Below, one piece after another: positions 5,821 to 9,875 of a stretch of 9,875 nt of DNA. The notes under the pieces are model-generated. The model was not told the DNA's origin, made no database searches, and saw nothing but the letters and a program-made list of their open reading frames with translations. Numbering within the stretch: position 1 is the first letter of the stretch; every line of letters starts with the position of its first letter. Location: positions 1 through 9,875 of the forward strand of contig CAMOGO010000029.1 of NCBI GenBank assembly GCA_946614075.1, read 5' to 3'. Position numbers and translations under genes: made by a program. The DNA is from an uncultured Lachnospiraceae bacterium (lineage in GTDB: Bacteria > Bacillota_A > Clostridia > Lachnospirales > Lachnospiraceae).

Positions 5821-5849
5821 TTGACACATTCGGCGAGCCGTAGTATATT
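5821..5849 (+). promoter_or_regulatory. Early rightward promoter (PR-like)
   Basis: TTGACA (5821-5826) is a perfect -35, followed by exactly 17 bp and TATATT (5844-5849), a 5/6 match to the -10 box. The predicted start is near 5856, giving a leader of about 134 bases to the Cro-like ATG at 5990. An operator-like dyad fills the spacer, so repressor binding should block polymerase directly. It probably drives the whole rightward early operon. Confidence 0.85.
5829..5842. promoter_or_regulatory. Operator site 1 (within the rightward promoter)
   Basis: TTCGGCGAGCCGTA matches the pattern TTCGG-N4-CCGAA in 9 of 10 fixed positions. It lies wholly in the -35/-10 spacer of the rightward promoter. Confidence 0.7.
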
Positions 5850-5863
5850 AAGCCTAAGGGGCA

Positions 5864-5877
5864 TTCGGTACACCGAA
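5864..5877. promoter_or_regulatory. Operator site 2 (perfect dyad)
   Basis: TTCGGTACACCGAA has perfect 6-bp arms around a 2-bp centre and is the best copy of the TTCGG-N4-CCGAA pattern. It lies just downstream of the predicted rightward start, in the zone transcribed by both face-to-face promoters. Confidence 0.78.
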
Positions 5878-5893
5878 AACCCCGATAGGTAAA

Positions 5894-5906
5894 TACGGAA
5901 GCCGAT
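5894..5906. promoter_or_regulatory. Operator-like site 3 (degenerate)
   Basis: TACGGAAGCCGAT is a weaker copy, with CGG and CCG three rather than four bases apart and one mismatch in each arm. It lies midway between sites 2 and 4. It may be a low-affinity site or chance. Confidence 0.45.
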
Positions 5907-5927
5907 GTGAAATTGTGTGGCAACTAT

Positions 5928-5956
5928 ATTATATCGGCTATCCGAATTATTGGCAA
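5928..5956 (-). promoter_or_regulatory. Leftward repressor/lysogeny promoter
   Basis: On the minus strand, TTGCCA (5956-5951, 5/6 match to -35) is followed by 17 bp and a perfect TATAAT (5933-5928). The predicted start is near 5921, with a leader of about 138 bases to the repressor ATG at 5783. It should transcribe repressor, ImmA-like gene and integrase. It points toward the rightward promoter, so the two leaders overlap. Confidence 0.85.
5933..5946. promoter_or_regulatory. Operator site 4 (within the leftward promoter)
   Basis: ATCGGCTATCCGAA matches TTCGG-N4-CCGAA in 9 of 10 fixed positions. It lies in the spacer of the leftward promoter, mirroring site 1 in the rightward promoter. A further half-site, TTCGG, occurs at 5974-5978 just before the Cro-like ribosome site. 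Confidence 0.7.
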
Positions 5957-5989
5957 CAATTTTGTAACAAAAATTCGGAAAGGAGGAAA

Positions 5990-6196
5990 ATGAAGGCAAC
6001 GTATCAGAGATATGCCCGCCTGAGAGACGAGCGCGGCATGACGGATTACCGAGTCTGTAAGGAGACGAACATCGCACCGTCCACCATTTCAGACTGGAAG
6101 AACGGGCTCGGAACTCCGAAAGTTGACAAGCTGCTGAAGATCTCGACCCTGTTTGGAGTCCAGATCGAGGACATGCTGGAAGAGGTGACTGTATGA
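5990..6196 (+). CDS. Cro-like regulator (XRE-family HTH)
   Basis: This 68-residue protein starts at the ATG at 5990 with AAAGGAGG four bases upstream. An upstream ATG at 5915 is rejected because it lies in the leader and has no ribosome site. Nearly the whole protein is one helix-turn-helix domain: YRVCKETNIAPSTISDWKNG followed by VDKLLKISTLFGVQIEDMLE. It aligns residue for residue with the N-terminal domain of the repressor (both share YAR-RD, DY-V-K-T-I, TISDWK or TLSDWK, and DKL-KI). It is therefore the short Cro-type partner lacking a C-terminal domain. It probably binds the same operators with a different order of affinity, favouring the lytic programme. As the first gene of the early operon it overlaps the next gene by 4 bases (ATGA). 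Confidence 0.9.
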   Translation: MKATYQRYARLRDERGMTDYRVCKETNIAPSTISDWKNGLGTPKVDKLLKISTLFGVQIEDMLEEVTV

Positions 6197-6468
6197 TCCC
6201 AATCATTGATGACTACTACGTCACTGTCGAGACCAATCCGACCAACTACATTGTGAGACGTGGGAAAGGGGAGAAGGACAAGAAGGGAACCACGAAGGCC
6301 AGACCGCTGAGTTACCACACAAGCCTCGCGAAGGCGATTTCATTCATCCGTGGGCAAATAGTCGCTGAGAAGCTGACAGGGGACTTCCTGCACCTTCGCG
6401 CAGCCCTCGCGGCGGTCTCTGAGGTGGATGACCGCTTCGAGAAAATCATTTCAGAGGTGAAGGCATGA
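6193..6468 (+). CDS. DUF5405-like early phage protein
   Basis: This 91-residue protein starts with an ATG overlapping the Cro-like stop (ATGA). The N-terminal part (IIDDYYVTVETNPTNYIVRR) predicts short beta strands. It is followed by a Lys/Gly-rich loop (KGEKDKKGTTK), a Tyr-containing segment RPLSYHTSLAKAI, and a helical C-terminus. This pattern resembles the small DUF5405 proteins found next to Cro or replication genes in Bacillota phages; I make the family call from memory of the pattern, so it is moderate. No catalytic motif is seen. Its stop overlaps the next small gene within ATGATGA. Confidence 0.72.
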   Translation: MIPIIDDYYVTVETNPTNYIVRRGKGEKDKKGTTKARPLSYHTSLAKAISFIRGQIVAEKLTGDFLHLRAALAAVSEVDDRFEKIISEVKA

Positions 6469-6560
6469 TGAACATCGAACGACTGCTTCGCGCTCTCTCC
6501 GAGATCCTGGGGGAGCGGAGCGGGGCAGAGGTGGAGGTGAGGATTGACGGCAACAATTAA
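6465..6560 (+). CDS. 31-residue early miniprotein
   Basis: This small gene starts at ATG 6465 (or the adjacent ATG at 6468), overlapping the previous stop in ATGATGA. The product is MMNIERLLRALSEILGERSG followed by AEVEVRIDGNN: one amphipathic helix and one strand. A stop overlapping a start on the left and the ribosome site of the next gene lying inside its 3' end are typical of a real, coupled phage gene. Small proteins with the same helix-strand build occur in early regions of clostridial phages. Its function is unknown. Confidence 0.6.
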   Translation: MMNIERLLRALSEILGERSGAEVEVRIDGNN

Positions 6561-6813
6561 GTGCGACCCTTCCAGGCTCCCTGTTCCATTCGCTCCGAAG
6601 CCGATCAAGAGACAGGTCAGGGTTGTGGTCGAGGAGAAACACCTTCCCATCAAGAAGCGGGAACAGACCGCTTGGACGGAGGACAGGGACAGGGTGCTGA
6701 TCCAGCTCCGGCACGAGGGAAAGACAATGCAGCAGTGTGCGGATGAGCTGGGAACGACAAGAGGCGCCATAAACAAGAGGCTTGCAAGACTGAGGAGGAG
6801 GGGAGAGATATGA
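6544..6813 (+). CDS. Helix-turn-helix early protein with TTG start
   Basis: This 89-residue protein appears to start at TTG 6544, preceded by GGAGGTGAGGA; no ATG exists before residue ~58, within the HTH domain. The N-terminal half is basic and Pro-rich (PVPFAPKPIKRQVRVVVEEKHL), with a possible DNA-contacting tail. The C-terminal half (about residues 44-89) is a helix-turn-helix: WTEDRDRVLIQLRHEGKTMQ, then CADELGTTRGAINKRLARLR. This resembles Myb/GcrA-like recognition domains in phage regulators. It may control later transcription or bind origin DNA; which is unknown. Its start overlaps the miniprotein gene by 17 bases and its stop overlaps the next ATG in ATGA. Confidence 0.72.
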   Translation: MTATIKCDPSRLPVPFAPKPIKRQVRVVVEEKHLPIKKREQTAWTEDRDRVLIQLRHEGKTMQQCADELGTTRGAINKRLARLRRRGEI

Positions 6814-6995
6814 GAGATGACACAGGATTTGTCCCGTCAGCATTGGCGCTGGGCGGGGTGATCCTCGCGGCGATCTGCTGCGAGAGTATATGCGACAGCC
6901 CGGTGGCTGTATTCATGGCTATCGGAGCACTAATCATGGCATTCGCGGCAGGGGCCGCGGCAAAGAAGGAGGAAGAAAATGACTGGAATTCTTGA
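6810..6995 (+). CDS. Small membrane protein with two predicted transmembrane segments
   Basis: This 61-residue protein starts in an ATGA overlap with the previous gene. Residues ~10-25 (ALALGGVILAAICC) and ~32-50 (VAVFMAIGALIMAFAAGAA) are hydrophobic, joined by a short loop with CESICDSP, and the C-terminus is charged (KKEEENDWNS). This gives a hairpin membrane protein with a cytoplasmic tail. I do not recognise the family. A holin is unlikely because it lies in the early operon, far from the lysin. Superinfection exclusion or host-membrane modification fits the place, but this is only an inference. The gene's 3' end carries the ribosome site (AAGGAGG) of the next gene. Confidence 0.65.
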   Translation: MRDDTGFVPSALALGGVILAAICCESICDSPVAVFMAIGALIMAFAAGAAAKKEEENDWNS

Positions 6996-7173
6996 GGATC
7001 TGATCAAGGCTATTGAGATGCTGGACGTATTCGAGATCGCAGAGGCAAGTGTTTGCGGATGGCACGTTGAAATCCACGAGTCCGATTATAGGAAGGCGCG
7101 GGTGATCGAGATCACGAGGCCGTATCCGCCGGAGGAGCCGGAGGCAGAGGAGGCCCAGGATGAGGAGCGGTGA
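6979..7173 (+). CDS. Small acidic hypothetical protein
   Basis: This 64-residue protein has a strong AAGGAGG ribosome site about 8 bases before its ATG and overlaps the membrane-protein gene by 17 bases. An N-terminal amphipathic helix (ILEDLIKAIEMLDVFEIAEA) is followed by a strand region (WHVEIHESDYRKARVIEITR). A Pro/Glu-rich acidic tail follows (PYPPEEPEAEEAQDEER). I recognise no family. The acidic tail could be a DNA mimic or a protein-binding tail, but there is no direct evidence. Its 3' end overlaps the start of the zinc-ribbon gene by 14 bases. Confidence 0.62.
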   Translation: MTGILEDLIKAIEMLDVFEIAEASVCGWHVEIHESDYRKARVIEITRPYPPEEPEAEEAQDEER

Positions 7174-7369
7174 TCCGCTCCACGACTTCTACGAACATGA
7201 GAAGGAAGTCGAGGACAGAGAAAGCAGATGCCCCATCTGCGACTGCTGTGGCGAGCCGATCACAGACGAGACATTCTGCAAGGTGAATATGCGGGGGAAG
7301 GTGCTGTGCTTTCATTGGGACTGCACCGTCCTCCGATACACAGAAGATTATATCACGGAGGGCGAATAA
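7160..7369 (+). CDS. Small zinc-ribbon early protein
   Basis: This 69-residue protein starts at ATG 7160. An N-terminal helix (DPLHDFYEHEKEVEDRESRC) is followed by CPICDCCGEPITDETFCKVN and RGKVLCFHWDC. The paired CxxC-type cysteines around CCGEPI and the later C-FHWDC group suggest one bound zinc ion. Small zinc-ribbon proteins with an N-terminal D-Y-E helix are common in early regions of Bacillota phages just before recombination genes. Their role is unknown; an adaptor or nucleic-acid-binding function is possible. Its stop TAA shares one base with the ATG of the annealing-protein gene (TAATG). Confidence 0.72.
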   Translation: MRSGDPLHDFYEHEKEVEDRESRCPICDCCGEPITDETFCKVNMRGKVLCFHWDCTVLRYTEDYITEGE

Positions 7370-8016
7370 TGGCCACATATGAGGATATCCGGAAGGCGAA
7401 CGCCTCTATCCGGACCACAGATATCAAGGGCAAGATGTATGCGGAGGTCAACGAGAGGATCAAGGCCTTCCGCATGGTGCACCCCAATGGATACATCACC
7501 ACACAGATCATCAGTCTTGACGGCGGGGTCTGCGTGATCAAGGCAGAGGTAGGAGACGAAGAGAAGGTCCTGGGGGCCGGGACTGCCTACGAAAAGGAGG
7601 GGTCCACGTTTATTAACAAGACCTCATACATTGAGAACTGCGAGACCTCTGCTGTGGGCCGTGCGCTGGGAATGGCTGGATTCGGCATTGACACTTCTGT
7701 TGCCAGTGCCGAGGAGGTCCAGAACGCCATCGCCCAGCAGAACGCGGGAAGAAGTGCGAAGGAGCCCGAGGCTAAGAAGGAGCCCGAGGCTAAGAAGGAG
7801 CCCGAGGACAAGAAGGAGACGGAGAAGGTCGCAAAGCAGAGGATCAACGGGGTCTATGCTGATTCGCTCCGGAAGCGGTGCGAAAACTTCAATGTGGATC
7901 TCAATAAATTCCTTGCCTTGAACAAGGTCGAGCGGGTCGAGGACCTGACCATGAGGCAGTTCATGACGGCCGTTGAGAATTGGGACAAGGTGGTAGACAA
8001 GTGCAAGGTAGAATAA
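7369..8016 (+). CDS. ERF-like ssDNA-annealing recombination protein
   Basis: This 215-residue protein starts at the ATG at 7369; an open frame extends upstream to 7228, but that part is the zinc-ribbon gene in another frame. The N-terminal ~130 residues contain ISLDGGVCVIKAEVG, GAGTAYEKEG and the hallmark ENCETSAVGRALGMAGFGID, the motif I associate with ERF-like single-strand annealing proteins. A low-complexity linker (about residues 131-153) carries three KEPEAK-type repeats. The C-terminal ~60 residues (INGVYADSLRKRCENFNVDL onward) form a small helical domain. These proteins pair complementary single strands during phage recombination and repair. NinB-like and resolvase-like genes directly downstream complete a plausible recombination set. 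It could also belong to a related annealing family. Confidence 0.72.
   Translation: MATYEDIRKANASIRTTDIKGKMYAEVNERIKAFRMVHPNGYITTQIISLDGGVCVIKAEVGDEEKVLGAGTAYEKEGSTFINKTSYIENCETSAVGRALGMAGFGIDTSVASAEEVQNAIAQQNAGRSAKEPEAKKEPEAKKEPEDKKETEKVAKQRINGVYADSLRKRCENFNVDLNKFLALNKVERVEDLTMRQFMTAVENWDKVVDKCKVE
7759..7827 (+). repeat. 18-bp tandem repeat in the annealing-protein linker
   Basis: The unit AAGGAGCCCGAGGCTAAG occurs at 7759-7776 and 7777-7794 without change. A third copy at 7795-7812 has one changed codon, and a partial degenerate copy follows to 7827. It encodes KEPEAK repeats, a charged flexible linker between the two domains, and probably varies in copy number by slippage. Confidence 0.85.
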
Positions 8017-8537
8017 AAGACATCTACCGAGGAATGGCTGGGGGGACAGTGGTCACGATCGAGACCTCTGCCTCCCCGGCAGAGATCGAGAAGCTGAAGG
8101 ACAAGCCCATCGAGATCAAGGCCATGAGGAGACATAGGACGCTTGACGCGAATGCTCTCCTCTGGGCGTGTATCGGAGACATCGCGAAGGCCATCATGGC
8201 TGACAAGTGGGATGTGTATCTCACCATGCTGAGACGATACGGCCAATATACTTACGTATGCGTCAAGCCTGACGCGGTGGAGATGGTCAAACGGCAGTGG
8301 AGGGAGACGGAGGTCATCGGTGATTATCTTGTAAACGGCCAGAAGGCAGTGCAGATGCTCTGCTACTATGGTTCCTCCACCTACGACACGAAGGCATTCT
8401 CCGCACTCCTTGACGGAGTGATCAGCGAGATGGTCGAGATGGGATTAACTCCTCCGGACCGAGGAGAGATGAAAAGGACACTTGAAGCATGGGAGAAAAA
8501 GAACGGAGAAAGGGAGCCCGGGGCGAAAGACTGCTGA
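8001..8537 (+). CDS. ninB: NinB-like recombination protein
   Basis: This 178-residue protein probably starts at GTG 8001, giving MQGRIKDIYRGMAGGTVVTI, with AAGGTGG seven bases upstream; the longer frame from 7980 adds six residues without support. The pattern matches the NinB (lambda Orf) family: an N-terminal strand region, then IEIKAMRRHRTLDANALLWA, the signature Arg-rich SLDANA-like segment. A helical half follows with YGQYTYVCVKPDAVEMVKRQ and CYYGSSTYDTKAFSALLDGV. Lambda Orf binds single-stranded DNA and assists annealing proteins, standing in for RecFOR. The 16-base overlap with the annealing-protein gene fits joint use. Its 3' end overlaps the resolvase gene by 49 bases. Confidence 0.82.
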   Translation: MQGRIKDIYRGMAGGTVVTIETSASPAEIEKLKDKPIEIKAMRRHRTLDANALLWACIGDIAKAIMADKWDVYLTMLRRYGQYTYVCVKPDAVEMVKRQWRETEVIGDYLVNGQKAVQMLCYYGSSTYDTKAFSALLDGVISEMVEMGLTPPDRGEMKRTLEAWEKKNGEREPGAKDC

Positions 8538-8851
8538 GAGCATTCCTGGAAGGATGCGGAATCTCAGCGAAGAGAGGTTTCGTGTGGATGGGCCAGTCAG
8601 ACCTTGTCGGAATAGAGGGCATTCATGTTGAGTGCAAATTTGTCGAAAAACTCAACGTACGCAAGGCGATGGATCAGGCCATCTCCGAGGCGGAGAAGCG
8701 CAAGGACGGTCTCCCCACCGTATTCTGGAAGGTCTCCCGGAGGCCATGGCTCACCGTCATGCGGACGGAGGACTGGGCGAAGCTGTATTTACTGGCAAGG
8801 GGGCGTTATGAGTCAGAACGAGAAGATATTGAATCACCTTCAGACACATGA
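8489..8851 (+). CDS. Hjc-like Holliday junction resolvase / PDDEXK nuclease
   Basis: This 120-residue protein starts at ATG 8489 inside the NinB-like gene. It has the layout of a small PDDEXK nuclease: GARGERLLRAFLEGCGI (motif I Glu), GQSDLVGIEGIHVECK with the metal-binding Asp and the E-x-K core, then VEKLNVRKAMDQAISEAEKR. It ends with TVFWKVSRRPWLTVMR and a helix. Phage proteins of this type are usually annotated as Holliday junction resolvases. It would resolve branched DNA made by the annealing and NinB-like proteins, or trim concatemers for packaging. All core catalytic residues appear present. The final ~15 residues overlap the next gene in another frame. Confidence 0.85.
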   Translation: MGEKERRKGARGERLLRAFLEGCGISAKRGFVWMGQSDLVGIEGIHVECKFVEKLNVRKAMDQAISEAEKRKDGLPTVFWKVSRRPWLTVMRTEDWAKLYLLARGRYESEREDIESPSDT

Positions 8852-9011
8852 AGGGATTACTTCCAGCGAAGCCATCCGGCTGTATGGCTGCACAAGGCTG
8901 GCTGCGAGGATCTCTGATCTGAGATCCAGAGGGCACGACATCCGGAGCGAGAAGGTCGTGAAGAAGGACGGCAAAAAGACCGTCTCATATTCGAGGTATT
9001 GGCTGGCATGA
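8808..9011 (+). CDS. Winged-helix DNA-binding early protein
   Basis: This 67-residue protein starts at ATG 8808, overlapping the resolvase-like gene by 44 bases; the longer open frame from 8625 is a shadow inside that gene. MSQNEKILNHLQTHEGITSS is helix 1, EAIRLYGCTRLAARISDLRS is the helix-turn-helix, and RGHDIRSEKVVKKDGKKTVS with YSRYWLA forms the wing. This is a well-known small winged-helix type in Bacillota phages, usually just before replication genes. It may bind the nearby origin or regulate the operon; neither is proven. Its stop overlaps the replication gene start in ATGA. Confidence 0.82.
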   Translation: MSQNEKILNHLQTHEGITSSEAIRLYGCTRLAARISDLRSRGHDIRSEKVVKKDGKKTVSYSRYWLA

Positions 9012-9613
9012 AAAAGTCATATGTCATGTACAAGTCATGGTCAAAGATGTTCCTCCAGCTGGAGCCGGAGAAGGCAGGGAAGCTGATCCAGGCCATTTGC
9101 GCATATCAGGACGGCGAGGAATACGTCATAGGAGATCCGGTCCTTGAGGCAGTCTTTTCGATGTTCAAAGAGACCTTTGATGCAGACCGTGTGGCTTACG
9201 AGGAGAAATGCGAGAAGAACCGCACGAATGCCCTCAATCGTCTACGGTCGCAAGCGAACGCTAACGATCGCTTACGTTCGACCTATGATAATGATAATGA
9301 ATATGATAATGATAATGATTTAAAAGAAAAAGAGAGTAAAAAGAAATTGTCGGCACGATTCGTGCCTCCCTCTCTCCAAGAGGTCAAAGGGTACTGTCTG
9401 GAAAGAAAGAACAAGGTCGACCCGGAGGGATTCATTGATTTCTACACATCCAAAAACTGGATGGTCGGCAAGACCAAGATGAAGGATTGGAAGGCTGCAG
9501 TCCGGACCTGGGAGCGAAGGGACAGGGGAAGTCCCGAGAAGAACAAGTTCAACAGATTCGAGCACAATGACTACGACTTCGAAGAATTGGAGAGGGCTCT
9601 GCTCAATGGATAG
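9008..9613 (+). CDS. DUF6291-type phage replication protein
   Basis: This 201-residue protein starts at the ATG at 9008 (ATGA overlap); a TTG at 8999 in the same frame is less likely. Residues 1-~75 match the DUF6291 pattern: SYVMYKSWSKMFLQLEPEKA, GKLIQAICAYQDGEE, and VFSMFKETFDADRVAYEEKC. Residues ~76-118 are low-complexity (RLRSQANANDRLRS, then YDNDNEYDNDND) and match the DNA repeats that look like an origin. Residues ~119-201 contain VKGYCLERKNKVDPEGFIDF and WKAAVRTWERRD, the C-terminal motif seen in many DnaD-like phage replisome organisers. It probably binds the origin inside its own gene and recruits the host helicase; a helicase loader is not seen in the window. Role by analogy, confidence good for family, moderate for function. 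Confidence 0.8.
   Translation: MKKSYVMYKSWSKMFLQLEPEKAGKLIQAICAYQDGEEYVIGDPVLEAVFSMFKETFDADRVAYEEKCEKNRTNALNRLRSQANANDRLRSTYDNDNEYDNDNDLKEKESKKKLSARFVPPSLQEVKGYCLERKNKVDPEGFIDFYTSKNWMVGKTKMKDWKAAVRTWERRDRGSPEKNKFNRFEHNDYDFEELERALLNG
9241..9280 (+). repeat. Four tandem 10-bp iteron-like units
   Basis: The units TCTACGGTCG, CAAGCGAACG, CTAACGATCG and CTTACGTTCG lie head to tail with exact 10-bp period, and CCTCAATCG just before (to 9240) looks like a decayed fifth. The common core is (A/G)CG-N-(T/A)CG preceded by an A/T-rich triplet. A 10-bp period puts every unit on the same face of the helix, as expected for iterons bound by an initiator. Confidence 0.65.
9284..9345 (+). other. A/T-rich tract next to iterons, candidate DNA-unwinding element
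   Basis: Two 18-bp imperfect copies built on GATAAT triplets (9284-9301, 9302-9319) are followed by an A-rich run to 9345. This is by far the most A/T-rich part of the early operon. Its position directly beside the iterons suggests an unwinding element of an origin inside the replication gene. Confidence 0.55.
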
Positions 9614-9872
9614 TAAGAAGGGAGTCTGCTTCATCTGCGGACGGATCGGACCCACGGAAAGGCATCACATATTCGGAGGAGCAAATCGTAGGTGGTCGGA
9701 GAAGTATGGTCTTGTGGTTGACCTCTGCCACTTCTGCCACAACGAGCCTCCGAATGGTGTACATCACAATGTACGGCAAATGAGGTGGCTGCGGGCCCTG
9801 GGACAGGAGGAATTCGAAAAGACGCACTCGCATGAGGAATTCATGCAGATATTTGGGAGGAATTACAGATGA
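9606..9872 (+). CDS. HNH-like zinc-binding phage protein
   Basis: This 88-residue protein starts at ATG 9606, overlapping the replication gene by 8 bases; the frame upstream to 9567 is a shadow. CFICGRIGPTERHHIFGGAN gives a CxxC pair and an RHH of HNH type, followed by WSEKYGLVVDLCHFCHNEPP (second CxxC plus H-N) and GVHHN. This ordered C-C, HH, C-C, H-N arrangement is the beta-beta-alpha-metal fold of HNH nucleases or of NinG-like phage recombination proteins. The C-terminus is helical (MRWLRALGQEEFEKTHSHEE). It is shorter than full HNH enzymes, so it may be a minimal nuclease or a structural zinc protein. It follows the replication protein in the same operon. Confidence 0.78.
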   Translation: MDSKKGVCFICGRIGPTERHHIFGGANRRWSEKYGLVVDLCHFCHNEPPNGVHHNVRQMRWLRALGQEEFEKTHSHEEFMQIFGRNYR

Positions 9873-9875
9873 ATC
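9869..9875 (+). CDS. Start of next early gene (cut by window edge)
   Basis: An ATG at 9869 overlaps the stop of the HNH-like gene (ATGA) and has GGGAGGA about 8 bases upstream, the same coupling used through the operon. Only two codons are inside the window, so nothing can be said about the product. Confidence 0.6.

Noticed and set aside
5915..5989. Upstream ATG for the Cro-like protein
   Set aside because: It has no ribosome site and lies in the leader over the leftward promoter; ATG 5990 has AAAGGAGG.
5784..6206. Long N-terminal extension of the repressor
   Set aside because: It would read through the promoters, operators and the Cro-like gene; ATG 5783 has a ribosome site and begins the HTH domain.
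6810..6995. Small membrane protein as a holin
   Set aside because: It lies in the early operon beside DNA-handling genes, far from the lysin and under the early promoter; holins are late genes.
7759..7827. Tandem repeats as a CRISPR array
   Set aside because: The repeats are short, contiguous, in frame and coding, with no unique spacers.

Overview
The window is a stretch of a temperate, tailed (siphovirus-like) phage that infects a Gram-positive member of the Bacillota, probably a gut Clostridia (Lachnospiraceae-type) host. This is inferred from strong AGGAGG ribosome sites, choline-binding-like wall repeats in the lysin, a large serine integrase, and a run of small early genes of kinds familiar from clostridial prophages. 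The exact host cannot be read from the sequence. No tRNA, rRNA, CRISPR array or insertion sequence was seen.

Left part (1-2829, + strand): the 3' end of the late operon. It holds the end of a collagen-like tail or fibre protein, a second tail-tip protein, and an unusual 615-residue lysin. The lysin joins a metallo-beta-lactamase-fold domain, wall-binding repeats and a GH25 lysozyme domain. A very strong terminator closes this operon (2940-2976). No holin is visible.

Middle (2977-3913): a self-contained two-gene cassette with its own promoter and terminator, which is a classic moron layout. Its second gene ends in a probable ribbon-helix-helix domain. After it comes a 50-bp imperfect dyad (3864-3913) that touches the 3' end of the integrase and looks like the phage attachment site attP. 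The order lysin - attP - integrase suggests the free or circular form of the genome rather than an integrated prophage.

Lysogeny module (3919-5989): serine integrase, a small ImmA/IrrE-like protein and a cI-type repressor run leftward; a Cro-like paralogue runs rightward. Between repressor and Cro lie four related operator-like sites and two near-consensus promoters that face each other, with start points about 65 bp apart. This resembles the convergent pR/pL switch of coliphage 186 rather than the back-to-back lambda switch.

Early operon (5990-9875, + strand): tightly packed, mostly overlapping genes. In order: Cro-like regulator, DUF5405-like protein, a 31-residue miniprotein, an HTH protein, a small membrane protein, an acidic protein, a zinc-ribbon protein, an ERF-like ssDNA-annealing protein, a NinB-like recombination protein, a Holliday-junction-resolvase-like nuclease, a winged-helix protein, a DUF6291-type replication protein and an HNH-like zinc protein. 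Within the replication gene, four 10-bp tandem units followed by an A/T-rich tract look like an internal replication origin.
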